This document shows positions 1 through 11,000 of a stretch of 64,000 nt of DNA, piece after piece. Every line of letters begins with the position of its first letter. Within the stretch, counting starts at the first letter, position 1. A program made the translations under genes and the position numbers. The DNA comes from Vesta saturnalis (taxonomy: Eukaryota > Arthropoda > Insecta > Coleoptera > Lampyridae). Under the pieces are notes generated by a model. It saw only the letters and a program-made list of their open reading frames with translations. It made no database searches and had not been told where the DNA came from. The stretch covers positions 844,501 to 908,500 of the forward strand of contig JARFJB010001985.1 in NCBI GenBank assembly GCA_036346205.1, given 5' to 3'.

Positions 1-290
1 TTTGCATTTATAAATAAATCATATATGAGAAATATATTGAAAGTTTGCAATATGTAATTATATTTTCACAACTTAGAATTCGTAGGTTTTTGCATGACAT
101 CTAGAAACCTCAAAGTATTAGCAAAGCTAATAAATATGTCCTCTGTGTAATAAAATCCTTAAATAATTTATTTATTCCAATGTTAAAAGATATTACAATG
201 TATGAAAATAATTGACATCAAGGTTATCGAAAAAGAAGAATATTAGATATTTATCAGCTGTATAAACCACGGACGCATCCTGATTTTTTA
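1..290. repeat. Left terminal inverted repeat region of a Polinton/Maverick (partial)
   Basis: Three blocks (35-68, 174-220 and 255-280) recur in reverse complement and in the same order at 13470-13629; the shared core is ACCACGGACGCATCC. A fourth block (1-50) also matches 13020-13095 inverted. Matching inverted ends on either side of capsid, integrase and DNA polymerase genes are what a Polinton has. The outer limit probably lies left of the window, so the target-site duplication cannot be seen. The arms have diverged by indels, so the element is old. Confidence 0.65.
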
Positions 291-469
291 TTTCTATTAA
301 AGAAGATAATGATTTCAATTGAATAATAAGTAATATTTCTATGTCCGCGTGATTATTTTCTTATAGAACAATAAAACCGGAAACCGCATTCTCAATATAT
401 TGATAAAAATTCGATATTATACTAGTTTCAATCGACATATCTTCAGTTATTAATATTACACTCTTCAAT

Positions 470-931
470 ATGGATCCTTTAAGGCACCTAAACTTAGTAG
501 GTGAAGGTGAATTCAATCCTGTATTAAAAGTTTCCTATATGGATATGGATTATAAGTATCGGCTAAAAAATTTTAAAATTATAAATACTAAATATGGTAG
601 AAAGGTAGCGGTAGAAACTGGAGAGCACACTATATTTCTCCCAGAGAGGTTAACGAAACAGCTAGCGGACGAGACGGTGCATAATCTTCAGCAGTGCATT
701 GAACAAATTGCGCTGATTTATGGAGGCAGTGTAGATATTGCTAAAGCTAAAATGATTGCTAAACTATCTTTCATTAATTATACAGGTAAGTCATTATTAT
801 TCTGCATTGCAAAATTAATGAATTATATTTATAGGATAACCTACATAACCTTCATCGCCATCATCCTCGATGTTCTCATAATTATATTAATGTACATATT
901 GTATATAAATATTATAATAATAAAAGAATAA
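470..931 (+). CDS. Small Polinton accessory protein, possible OB-fold/ssDNA-binding type
   Basis: An intact ATG reading frame of 153 codons, the first gene inside the left terminal repeat. The first ~105 residues look structured and globular (a YRLKNFKIINTKYGRK block, then IFLPERL near residue 57). The tail after residue 105 is hydrophobic and low in complexity. An excellent splice donor (ACAG|GTAAGT) at 786 falls exactly where the tail begins, so the real protein probably ends by splicing or is about 105 aa. I connect the 'tkyG..v....iFLPeRl' pattern with small proteins repeated in insect genomes; the ssDNA-binding idea is inference only. No catalytic motif is seen. Confidence 0.45.
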   Translation: MDPLRHLNLVGEGEFNPVLKVSYMDMDYKYRLKNFKIINTKYGRKVAVETGEHTIFLPERLTKQLADETVHNLQQCIEQIALIYGGSVDIAKAKMIAKLSFINYTGKSLLFCIAKLMNYIYRITYITFIAIILDVLIIILMYILYINIIIIKE

Positions 932-965
932 TATAACAAATTTACGTCATCATAGTTAAACGAAT

Positions 966-1217
966 TTATTTATTATTACATTGAAAACAATCAAACATTA
1001 GAGGAAGTGATCCATCTATATGATCAGCATCGATTGATTTATTCCAATGCTTCATATATCTTATTTTGACGCGTAATTGTCTATCCTCTTGATAATAATG
1101 AGGTAACTTATTCCATATTGCAAGCCAATTTTCAGCACTAAATTGTAGCAATTCATACTCTTTTACACGTCGAATATTTTCAATCATCGCTTCAAACTCA
1201 GATATTATACGATCCAT
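966..1217 (-). CDS. Small hypothetical protein (Polinton accessory)
   Basis: An intact 83-codon frame with ATG at 1217, divergent from the gene at 1461 and convergent with the gene at 470. It is rich in charged and aromatic residues (several Trp and Tyr, a C-terminal CFQC pair). It has no signal peptide or membrane segment. The family is not recognised. Its place among other Polinton-type small genes and its clean frame argue that it is real, but it is short. Confidence 0.35.
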   Translation of the reverse strand: MDRIISEFEAMIENIRRVKEYELLQFSAENWLAIWNKLPHYYQEDRQLRVKIRYMKHWNKSIDADHIDGSLPLMFDCFQCNNK

Positions 1218-1280
1218 ATAAAAGTAGCAATAATGAGTAACTTATTAAAAACAGGTCTACATACTTACAGTACAATTTCC

Positions 1281-1356
1281 GCATGCACTTCTTATCGCTA
1301 GCATAGGTAATAAACGAATGGCATGCACTTCCTATCGCTAGCATAGGAAGCGAATG
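1281..1356. repeat. Two direct repeats with a near-palindromic core (iteron-like)
   Basis: A 40 bp unit (1281-1320) is followed at once by a 36 bp version (1321-1356). Both begin GCATGCACTTC and carry a TATCGCTAGCATAGG core centred on the palindrome GCTAGC. They lie in the gap between two divergent genes and about 60 bp upstream of a TATA box, so a shared regulatory or replication-protein site is possible. Confidence 0.6.
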
Positions 1357-1416
1357 TAAGATAGCTTGAGGGGATGCAACTAAGCTTCATTCTCATAATT
1401 ATGGCGTCACACTCGC

Positions 1417-1424
1417 TATAAATA
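1417..1424 (+). promoter_or_regulatory. TATA box of the 1461 gene
   Basis: TATAAATA lies 37 bp upstream of the ATG at 1461, in a short intergenic region after the two direct repeats. Spacing and context fit a core promoter for the rightward gene. Confidence 0.5.
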
Positions 1425-1460
1425 GGGTGGTAAGTAGTTAATTGAAATCAATCAGACGGT

Positions 1461-2083
1461 ATGGTTGCTGAACAAACAGATATTCCCGATACAGGAAATA
1501 TATTGGATGTTGATGATAAAGCTGATTATTCATAGACTGATACACTTGAAGCGGCGTGTAAAGGTAATTAGTATTGCGGTATAGACGTCTTATTAATACC
1601 TTTGTTGTAGAACGTTTATTATTAACGTGGGTGCTATTTATCGATAGTTCGACCATACTCGAAGTTGGAAGTTCACTGAAGAATAATGACTTTAAACCTG
1701 TAGTACAATTATTTTGGACGGAATTTACTGACATATACTGTACGCATTTTGATATGGAGGAAGGGCGCGAAATCTCGAACATTAAAACTGAGCATCTAAT
1801 ACGTCAAACTCTAAAATCTGATGAACCCGAGAAAGCTATCTATATAGGTTATAATATAAAAATTGAATTGCTTTTTATTAGCGACGAAGAAAATCGAATC
1901 AGTATAAGTGGAGGAAACAATGCAGTATTGGTATCCGAGCAGGCAATCAACCTATTCTTTTCGGCTGTGGAGGTGATAAATCAGAAGCTGAATTATATTA
2001 ATGCTTATCGTAATTATTCGATTTATAAAGATTTTTTAAGTGAAGTAGCAACGAATCTATATAAAAGTCTGAGCGATGAATAA
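1461..2083 (+). pseudogene. Polinton accessory gene with one 47 bp intron and one premature stop
   Basis: The ATG at 1461 opens a short acidic N-terminus that meets an in-frame TAG at 1533. The frame then runs to a splice donor at 1564 (AAAG|GTAATT); a 47 bp intron ends at 1610 (TTGTAG). Joining at phase 1 enters the long frame that ends at 2083. The body holds a segment reading TILEVGSSLKNNDFKPVVQL and a hydrophobic/helical C-terminal half. I do not recognise a named family. It resembles small lineage-specific proteins that travel with insect Polintons (inference). An AATAAA follows at 2264. The single stop suggests recent inactivation, or a start downstream. Confidence 0.4.
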
Positions 2084-2493
2084 ATTATATTATCTGTAGG
2101 CAAATTTTTCTGTCAAAATCTTAGATTGCTTTCAACATTAATATGTCATAGTTATAATGTAAAAGATTATTCATTTTTAACTGAAATTGTGCACTTCTTC
2201 CCGCAAAAATTTATAAAAGGTGTAACTTTAAGCATTAATAGACCATACTTAAAATATATGTAAAAATAAACGTGTATTATGTAAATCAGTATTTTTTACA
2301 GATTGGTAGAGACCCCACGTAGTGGTACATCTTTAAAAGCGGATTAGACGGTATTCACGGCTCGATCTAGTGGTATATTTTTTAAAAGTAGATTTAAGTT
2401 CCTACAATTGTTATGGCGGGAAAACTCGAAATTTGAAATAGGTTTTAATAATGAAAAATAAAACGCATATTATGTGAAACAGTATTTTATTAA
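2084..2493. other. Intergenic: two related AT-rich repeats, no gene
   Basis: Two copies of an 'ATAAA..TATTATGT.AA.CAGTATTTT' segment (about 2264-2297 and 2457-2490) and two copies of a 'TAGTGGTA..TTTTAAAAG' segment (about 2319-2345 and 2369-2395) make an imperfect tandem duplication. The second copy ends at the TTAA used by the piggyBac. Confidence 0.5.
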
Positions 2494-4781
2494 CCCTCTG
2501 CGCTCTGAGCGGAGTATTTTCACACCCCACGGACACATTATTTTGACGTTTTCATAAATCCAAAACATTCTCGTTTCTATCCATCCCGCTATTCTAAGGT
2601 AGTCATATGAACCATTAAAAAAAGAAATTGAAAGATTTTTAAATTAAGTATAATTACCATTAATTTCCAGTTAATGAGACTGGGGTATAAAAATACCCCG
2701 TCCGAGTACGACGCATTTTTTTGTTATCATGAATATAACATGTAATTGTAGTCCTTAGTAATACTTATAATTATGTTTAGACCCAGTGACGATATTGTAA
2801 TGTATTTCCAAATACTTTAAGTACAGTTAACGATCTAACTAGAAAGCAATGGTTTCCTTTATTGCCTTGACGCGATAAAATTCCCAGAAAATTTTATACT
2901 TATCTTTATTATTTATACATTACTTTGTGTGGTGTTGAAGTGAGTACTTATTTAGTATAGACAGTCAATTTCAACATGAGTTGTAGGAAAAAGCGCCGTT
3001 TAGATCTTAACAATTTAGCTGTTCAAGAAATAGCTCTAAAGCGGTTATGTCAATGTGATTCTGATCCTGATCTTGAGATATCGGATGAAGATGACAACGT
3101 GTATAAATTTAGCGCGGTATGTATCCACTTTTTTTGTCAAAGCAAAAATATGAATGCATAGTACATTTCTTCTTACATAGCGTGAAGAAGATGAGGATAT
3201 ATCATTAGGTACCCAACGTCACTATGTAGCAAAATCGGGATTAGTCAGGAATAAGCATCCCAGTAGATACAGAAAAGCAAAAGCAACTAACATTATAAAA
3301 CAAAATAGTGGATTATCAAATCATTCGAAACATGTATGTGCAATCGACGAAACTTTCAAGTTGTTTATAAGTGATTCTATGGTTGAAAAAATAGTCTTAC
3401 TCACCAATCAAAAGGGCAGTATTTATTTTTCTAATAAAAACCTTGACTGGAAAGCGATTACTAAAGTCGAAATTTATGCTTTTGTTGGGTTGCTTATTGT
3501 AATGGGTGCACTGAAAGCAACACAAGAACCGCTTTGTTTTTTATGGAACAAAAATGGTTTATATGCCAGGCCTATTTTTTCAACAATGTCTAAGGATAAG
3601 TTTATGTATTTACTTGCCATTATTAGATTTGGTGATACCCATACCAGACAGTCGCGTAGATCTACTGACATGTTTGTAGAAAATTGTCAAAAAGGATACA
3701 ATCCTGGTACTAATTTGGCGATAGACGAACAACTGATTTCATTTAGGGGTCGGTGTCCATTCAGACTATACATGAAATCCAAACCAGCAAAGTATGGTAT
3801 AAAGGTTTGGACATTAGCTGGCGCCGATAGCAATTACCCTCTCAATATGCAAGATTATGTTGGTAAAGAAGGTAACACAGAAAAGAATCAAGGCCAACGT
3901 GTAGTGATGCATTTACTCAAGACTTTAGGACGTGGTTACGGAATTACTACCGACATTTTTTTTACTAGTATCCCTTTTGGCGCAAGAACTGTTATCACAT
4001 GGTTTGACTTTATGCGGAACAGTTAGGAAAAGTAAACCTGACTTGTGTGTAATATTATTACCAAATAAGTATAGACCAGAGTTATCTTCAGTACTTGAAT
4101 TTCAAAAAAATATTGCGTTAGTGTCCTATGTACCAAAGAAAAATTGGTGATACCTCTCAGTACTGAACATAGCGATGATGCAGTTGGTGGCGAATCTGTC
4201 CAACACAAACCGGATATAGTTTCACATTATAATAGCACAAAGGGTGCTGTAAATACGCTTGACCGAATAATATCCGAATACACTACAAAACGAAATAATA
4301 TTCGCTGGCCAATGGCTTTGTTTCATAATATAGTAGATGTCGCATGTAATAATGCCTTTATTGTGTATATTACGAAGCTCAAAAACTGCCAAGAAACAAG
4401 AAAAGGTAGGCGTAGACTATTCCCTTTAGAACTGGGAAGACAACTAATAATTCCATATGTTCGAGAACGCTTTGCGAATAAGAGTGGACTCCAGAATAAC
4501 ATTAACGAAAACATGAAAATCTTGTTGCAAGAAGGTCACAATAGTTTAGGATATGCTCAACCACCACAATCATCTAAACAAGGACGTTGTTACATATGTC
4601 CAAGGAAATTGGACAAGAAGTGCAAAACTGTTTGTACAAGTTGTAAAAGATTTGTTTGCATTCCAAGCACAAATGTGTAATTTTTAGAAATTATAAACTG
4701 ACAAAATCAAATTAAATGTTGAGGTATTTATGTACTCCGATAAACTACTGCGTAATATTTAAGAGGTCAGAGCACGGAGGG
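2494..4781 (+). mobile_element. piggyBac element 1 (complete but inactive)
   Basis: The element is framed by TTAA on both sides (2490-2493 and 4782-4785). Its ends are inverted: CCCTCTGCGCTCTGA at the left and the complement of CCCTCCGTGCTCTGA at the right. TTAA duplication and terminal CCC/GGG are diagnostic of piggyBac. At 2288 bp it has normal length and contains one transposase pseudogene. It is inserted between the 1461 gene and the capsid gene of the Polinton, so it is younger than that element. Confidence 0.93.
2976..4680 (+). pseudogene. piggyBac transposase, spliced, two frameshifts
   Basis: Exon 1 (2976-3116) encodes a basic, then acidic N-terminus. A 64 bp GT..AG intron (3117-3180) joins at phase 0 to an exon open to about 3980, where the frame shifts into that of 3932-4150, then shifts again near 4140 into the frame ending at 4680. 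The DDE-type fold is clear: LAIDEQLISFRGRCPF holds the first Asp and TTDIFFTS the second. The third site reads KGAVNTLDR where active relatives have VDTLD, so that Asp is Asn. A C-terminal cysteine-rich segment (CYIC, CTSC) is present but its last ligands look lost. The enzyme would cut and paste at TTAA; this copy cannot. Confidence 0.88.
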
Positions 4782-4803
4782 TTAATGTGATTCAATATAC
4801 AAC

Positions 4804-4809
4804 TTTATT
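4804..4809 (-). terminator. Polyadenylation signal of the capsid gene
   Basis: TTTATT on the plus strand is AATAAA on the minus strand, about 17 bp past the capsid stop codon at 4826. It survived the piggyBac insertion just beyond it. Confidence 0.45.
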
Positions 4810-4825
4810 CAGTTTTATATGATAA

Positions 4826-5955
4826 TTACATTTTACGTACAATCCTAGTAAATGGTTCATACACAATTAATACATCGTGCAAAATAACGCAATATGCCGA
4901 AGTATCGGCGGCAAAGACCGAAGATGCTTCAACTTCCAATTTCAAATCAATAACTACATTACGAATACTCTAGTTTTGACGAGTGCAGTTAATTATAAAT
5001 ATGGGTTGACTCTTAAATTGTGCGTAATTAAGCATAGACCCTTGTGGCGAATTATAATATTGATTTCGAAAATTTAAATATTCTTCAGCGAAAACCAGAT
5101 TTTGCTGCTCATACGGATACCTTCTATTATTAATATTTGCTTTTATACTCGAGATATTTAAGTGATCGAATTTTGTTGCGCTCTCTTCCCTATTATTTCG
5201 CTTCTTGGTATGGATAGCAACCAGTAACCATTGAGGACGTTGAAAGCCAGTACTGCTCTTAACCTCCCAAACCATTGAAGTTGATGCGGGTAAGGTCGGA
5301 TATATGTATAAATCACGAGCGTGAAACGCAACTTGTATCGGAGAATTTTTATTAATCTTCTGATAGATTGACAACTTAATAGCATCATTCGGAATTACAC
5401 ACGGAACTTTCCACGTAACCTTCGTCAAGTTGATCTTAACATCCGTTTCACCGCTGTAGCAGTCTACATCGGTCTTGGATCGAACCAATAGCAGCTCTTC
5501 GCGTATTTTAACTAGAGGCTGCGTATAACACTCTGCAAATCACAACTTGGTTCTGTTTAACAGTTGAAGAGGCTTGTTTTGCGGATTCTATCCTGCATGC
5601 GATAAACAAGTACTTTGATCTGCAGTATATGAGCAATATCCTTTGATGGTGCTGTTAATACCAGGTAAACGTACGGTTTCAATCACCTGGCCGTCTAACA
5701 TGAATTGAATCCCATCTAAGAGGAAAAGAGTTGCATTATTCGTGAGATTATATGCTTTGTGTGCTTCACTATGGGTGAATATATAACACTATCCTAAGTA
5801 GATTTAACGAGATCGGCTTTTTGCACAACCAGATTGATCTCATCAGAGTTGCTGTATGCGTTTGTTGTGTACGGATGATAAGTTCGACGATCGCATTCCA
5901 CGATCACATCTTCGTACCTCACCCCTATGAATAAACTTTTCAGCGCTTCTTCCAT
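4826..5955 (-). pseudogene. Polinton major capsid protein (F54H12.2-like), degraded
   Basis: Reading down from the ATG at 5953-5955, several frames together give a protein of the F54H12.2 type (about 377 codons, near family length). The N-terminal part carries an YHPYTTNAYSNSDEI segment (about 5850-5900). The middle reads ALFLLDGIQF.. and a GYCSYTADQ segment (5600-5750). The C-terminal 172 codons (4970-5488) are open, followed by an in-phase tail ending SAYCVILHD..RKM. These proteins are known as double-jelly-roll capsid proteins of Polintons. Stops or frameshifts lie near 5810, 5780, 5610, 5500 and 4975. It is convergent with the 1461 gene. Confidence 0.8.
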
Positions 5956-6019
5956 ATTATCTTAATACTTTATAGCCGAGATATTGTAGAAACTGAACGT
6001 CGTCTTCGGTTAACAATTA

Positions 6020-6472
6020 GGAAACGAACTACCGTCAACCATCGGGATGATCACTGGCAGACGGATTTAGCCGAATTTATTCCGTATGCTAAAGAGAACC
6101 GCAATCATAGGTATATTATGTTATGACAGTGATAGACTGGTATTCTAAATATCTATGGACACGCCCTCTAAAGTTGAAGAATGCAGACGAGGCTTGTCGA
6201 GCGACAACTTCTATTTTGAAGGAGGGTAGAGCTCCAGATAACTTGCAATCGGATTAAGGACATGAATTCTGTGATAAAAATTTTGACGGGTTGAAGAGTT
6301 ATGCAATACATCATTACTGAACGTATAGTGTTTAAAAGGCAGCCATTGTTGAAAGGGTTATAAGAACGTTGAAAAATTCGTTATACAGACGATTTAGCTT
6401 TAGAGGTTTGATTCATGGAATAATCAAACAGATTTTGTATAACATGTATACAGTGCGAGTATAAAATCTGGA
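6020..6472 (+). pseudogene. Polinton retroviral-type integrase (rve domain), truncated
   Basis: Two frames, joined by a one-base shift near 6120, give the rve core. The first catalytic Asp is in WQTDLAEF (about 6045-6070). TVIDWYSKY follows, the second Asp is in LQSD (about 6249) just before a TAA, and the catalytic Glu is in VERVIRTLKN (about 6350). Stops after LQSD, after HHY and after YSV inactivate it. The N-terminal zinc-binding part is missing or unreadable, and the 3' end is cut by the mariner insertion at 6477. It lies between the capsid and polymerase genes. Confidence 0.82.
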
Positions 6473-6476
6473 ACTA

Positions 6477-7788
6477 TCGCAATAAATCTTTTGTTAAAAC
6501 GTTTTTGAAAAAATCCTCGAACACGTTAATTTTTATCTTAAATGAGACATGTTTTACTGTAATCGTCACTTAAAGATCGGCTTTCGTTTTTGAGTTATGA
6601 CGTAAGCGATAATTTTTTACGATGAATTTGGAAAGAGCATGAAATTCTAAGACCAAATATGCTAAAAAGGTATGGTACCGTATTTTGACATTTCCGAGAT
6701 AATTGCCGTTAAAGTTTTAAAACAAAAATCTAATAACAATAAAGAGTTCTAAGTTTTAACAAAATAATCAAGTAGCCATGTAACAAATGACAGCGTTAAA
6801 ATTATAATAGTTCTTTATCAGTTTGTTTATGTTTTCATTGTGGGCTTTTTTACATAATTCAGTAAATAATGGTGCGATATTTGACTGAAAAAGAGCGAAC
6901 TGAAATTTTAATATTGATGGGATGAGGCGACCGTACTAGAACACAACAAGAGGTTTGTGAGATATTTAATGACAGGTATCCTGATAAAGAAGCTATCACA
7001 AGAGCGACAGATTCCAAAATAGGAAGAAAGTTTTCTGAACGCGGACATGTGAGAGATCGCCATAGGGCTGATCGGCCAACAAATCGAAGAAGGTAACGAA
7101 TTAGATATTCTTTTGCCTCTACAAGAAAATCCCCATGGAACCACAAGAGAACTAGCCGCAAATAATGACGTTTCTCAAAGGTCAGTTATAAAGATTTTAA
7201 AGGAACATAAATGACATCCCTAGAAAGTTCAATTGGTGCAAGGGCTTAACGGAGATGATCCTGAACGCAGAACAGAGTTCTGTGGGGTAATGCTGGAGCG
7301 GTGCAATAACGATGGTGACTTTTCAAATCGCATACTTTTTTTCTAATGAAGCAACATTTCACCTTAATGGAACAGTGAACCGTCATAACTATCAATATTG
7401 GGCCCGTGAAAATCCGGGCTGGATGAACGAGACGCACACGCAGTTTCCTCAAAAACTCAATGTTTGGGCAGGAATTGTATGGGATAGAATTCTAGGACCA
7501 TTTCTTATCGAGGGTTCATTGACAAGTGAAAAGTACTTGAATTTCTTAATAAACGGAATAAAATACGTCACACTTTTTTAGCATATTTGGTCTCAGAATT
7601 TCATGCTTTTTCCAAATTCACCATAAAAAATTAGGGTTTCAATTTAGAAAAATTATCGCTTACGTCACAACTCAAAAACAAAAGACGATCTTTAAGTGAC
7701 GATTACAGTAAAATATGTATCATTTAAGATAAAAATTGACGTGTTCGAGGATTTTTTTCAAAAACGTTCAATAAAAGATTTATTGCGA
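6477..7788 (+). mobile_element. Tc1/mariner-like element with ~200 bp inverted repeats
   Basis: Left arm 6477-6675 and right arm 7575-7788 are inverted copies (outer end TCGCAATAAATC, inner end ACCAAATATGC). TA dinucleotides at 6475 and 7789 fit the TA duplication of this superfamily. The interior has one broken transposase whose last third is missing, so the element is an internally deleted derivative. It sits in the Polinton integrase gene. Confidence 0.8.
6869..7581 (+). pseudogene. Tc1/mariner (IS630-like) transposase, truncated
   Basis: ATG at 6869 opens an N-terminal helix-turn-helix domain (LTEKERTEILILMG, then a TGA), continuing through a basic segment with DRPTNRR. After frameshifts the DDE domain begins near 7320: FFSNEATFHLNG, then NRHNYQYW and KLNVWAGIV. 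The first catalytic Asp (FSDEATF in related enzymes) is Asn here. The frame stops at 7581 inside the right terminal repeat, so the second and third catalytic acids are absent. Dead on three counts: stop codons, Asp-to-Asn change and C-terminal loss. Confidence 0.8.
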
Positions 7789-7894
7789 TAGTATATATTT
7801 TCATGCAATAAATAATTTGTTATATAACATAAATGCATATTTTCATACATGTCAAATAACTTCTGATATAATAATAAATTTCTTAACCTATAAC

Positions 7895-7975
7895 ATAATA
7901 ATAACAACAATAATGATGATGATGATAATAGCAATAATAATAATGATGATGGTAATAGCTAATAATAGTAATAAA
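7895..7975. repeat. ATA/ATG trinucleotide microsatellite
   Basis: An interrupted run of AAT, ATG and ATA triplets, between the mariner element and the end of the polymerase gene. Confidence 0.8.
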
Positions 7976-8019
7976 TAATTTCTTAATCTAAAATATAATA
8001 ACAATAGCTGATTTCTTAA

Positions 8020-11000
8020 CCTAAATCCATAATAGCGGGGATATTGCAATGTCCCCAAGGCAGTGTATCGATACCATTAGGTGGCAAATACCTCTTGTCA
8101 TCGCGATTGTTTAGAGCGACTTTACGTTGTTCTATACTATAAACGCATTTTAAATAAAACTAACCATATCTCTTACAACATAATCCCTAACACCTTTAAA
8201 TTCCTTACCTCATAATCCTTAAGTCTAAAGCTATACATTTTAGATGCCAAAACCCATTCATTAATTACTCTTCCACTCATTTCATCTTTCATCAAGTCAA
8301 TTAGTTTACCATTGCATCTTGCAGGATAATCAGAAGTGTCAAAACGCGAGATGTTGTTGCGTATAAGACCGTATGCATCCTTACATTTCATCTCGTACAA
8401 CAAGCTATCGGTATCATCTATAATAATTTCATGTAATTATCATTAAACTGACGTTGCATGAAATTATAGTGGAAATCGTACATTAATGTTTTATAAATGT
8501 CTAAAATAACCATTCCCACATATAGTGGCTTATTAAAATATATTTCACCTTGGATAACTCGATATCCATCAATTCCTCATCAAATATCTCTCTAATGTGG
8601 AAATTCGGCTGGGACATGTAATAATTGGCTTCATACCTACCACTCTGCCTGGTGACAAGTTTGACAATTCTATGATTTCTAACATTTTTCATGGTTTTGC
8701 CGAAACTTGCCTTATTTAAGAATTTATACAATTTTTGCTCGAAGAGTTTGGTGGATTCTGCTCGCAACCTTGTATTCAAGTCTATATATGGTTTGAGCCA
8801 ACGTGATTGGTTGAAGCTAGTCGTGCGTTGAACTTTCTCAAGCACAATGCCTGCTTGAAGGCATTGCTTCAAATTGCGGTAATGAATGACATAGTTAGTC
8901 TTATAATGCAGCGTTGCGAGCATTTTCCTGTTTTTACCACCAGGTGGAGTACCGTGTTCAATGCAGAATGGAATGTATTTATGACGATCATGCAAATTAT
9001 CTGGATAAAATAGATCCACCTCCAGGATTAATCCTTTGGATGCATCATCTGGTAAATTCAAAATTGATTCGGAGGTTAGTAAATTTAATTGCCCCTCGCT
9101 AAGGCACTTGAAATCATCCCCATCCACATAAATTAACCATATATGTGTAAAGGATATAAGAGGATGGTTTGCTAGAATCGTATTCATTCATGCACTTATT
9201 ATTAGCCTTGCTATATTTAGTACAGCATTGTGCTATCCCTCGTATGGTACCCTTTTCACGAACAATAACATATCAACATCGGTGAGCAGCTCCAGTCTAA
9301 CTTTAGTGTAATTTAACATACACTGCCAGGTGTATCAGGGAGCGGTGTAAAAGAATGCCGGATCTAACTTGTGCGTTGTTATGCACTTATTTCTGAAATT
9401 TGTGAATACGTCAGCAAGTATAAGCACATCACATGTCAGATAAACATCCTATATTAACCTAAATTTTGAATTTGAAACTTTTGCCAAACATTCTGAGCAT
9501 GCGCATAAACATAATCTGTGATATATGATTGCCTCAACTTGCTGAAAAAATTATTTTTATGCGGAAGACCAGTTTCATCTAATTTAGTCCACGTATCTAC
9601 ATACTCATGCGGATACACCCCTTTTTTAGTAAATAACTGCAGATGCTCATCATTCAAATGACAGCGTGCTGTGTAAAATTTTGAAATCTCTAATAGGACG
9701 ATAATTTATGTAGGAAATCGTTCATGAAGCGGTATGAATATACAAATCGAAATTTAACTGTATACTAAATGTGTTTGATGAATGATAGGTAGCGTTCTTT
9801 GGTTTTAGGTATTAATAAAATGTGACCGGGGATGGCTTGGGAAATATCTTTTATGAATAAGTGGGAATCATAACCGGAAAAATTATGGAAAAACCGGTAT
9901 TATTCGCTGGAGCTTATACCGGATGTTGCATGCTTGATGAGCACTACCTCTAAATTGACCGGTGAAATGACAATGATCTCTTACTTTAATATAATGATTT
10001 AATAAGGGATGTTCGCAAATATGACAGTGCGTGGATGCATTATATTCCAGCATTTGCATGTCTCTTAACGTTTCCAAAGGTATGGGATTTTCAAAATACT
10101 GCTGCAGACTACCCGCAATATATGCTAAACCAATTAATACACTCCTCAGCCCTCCACAACCGAAATTTTGGTAAGGAACCGTTAAACGTGCAGTGGAGAT
10201 AATATACGATGCTGCATACGTTATGTTTCTTACACTTAACGGTATTCCGCGATTCTTCGTTATCTGTGAACGCACTAATCCTTATAAATTTTTGATCCAG
10301 CAGAAATGAAATTAAACGACTTCTTTAGTTGTTCCAACTCTCGAAACGTCATCATCTATTTCGCTTTCAATTACATAATTCTGTTGGATCATTAATAAAT
10401 TACCATGCTGTTATTTCTTATCTTCACATAAATAGACAGGTACTGCGTTATATTTAGCTGCATCTTTTCTAATAAGGACATACACTTTTATACAGGGTGA
10501 ATCTTATCTAATCCGCCATAATTAAAGAAGTGCTAGAACTTATCATTCTAAGCAAAAAAGTTTATATGTACATGGGTCTGGAAATGCTTCGTTTCCGAGA
10601 TACAGGGTATCAAAGTTGAAAAAATAAATCGCGTTTTCTTCAATATCTTTCGACTGTTTCGAAATAATTTCATGAAATTTCGTATGTGGAGGTTTTTAGG
10701 GGGCGCCAGCGGCAACCATTTTGACCCCTTTAAATCGTCGCAATTTTTTTGTGCTACACTGTATACCATTTTGGACTAGAAAATCGATCTTCCTATCTTT
10801 TCGACTAAAAAAAGGTATATCTTAGTGAAGTCGCTAGGAGCAACCCTTTCCGAGAAAAACGCATTTAAAACTCATGATGCATATACATTTTCGGAGGGTA
10901 TCCTTTTGACAGGTTTAACAATAGGGATTCTTACTTGTTTACTTATGTGTCTGCTCTAGCAACTTCACTTTTTTTAGCAGAAAAGATTTGAATTTGTCAT

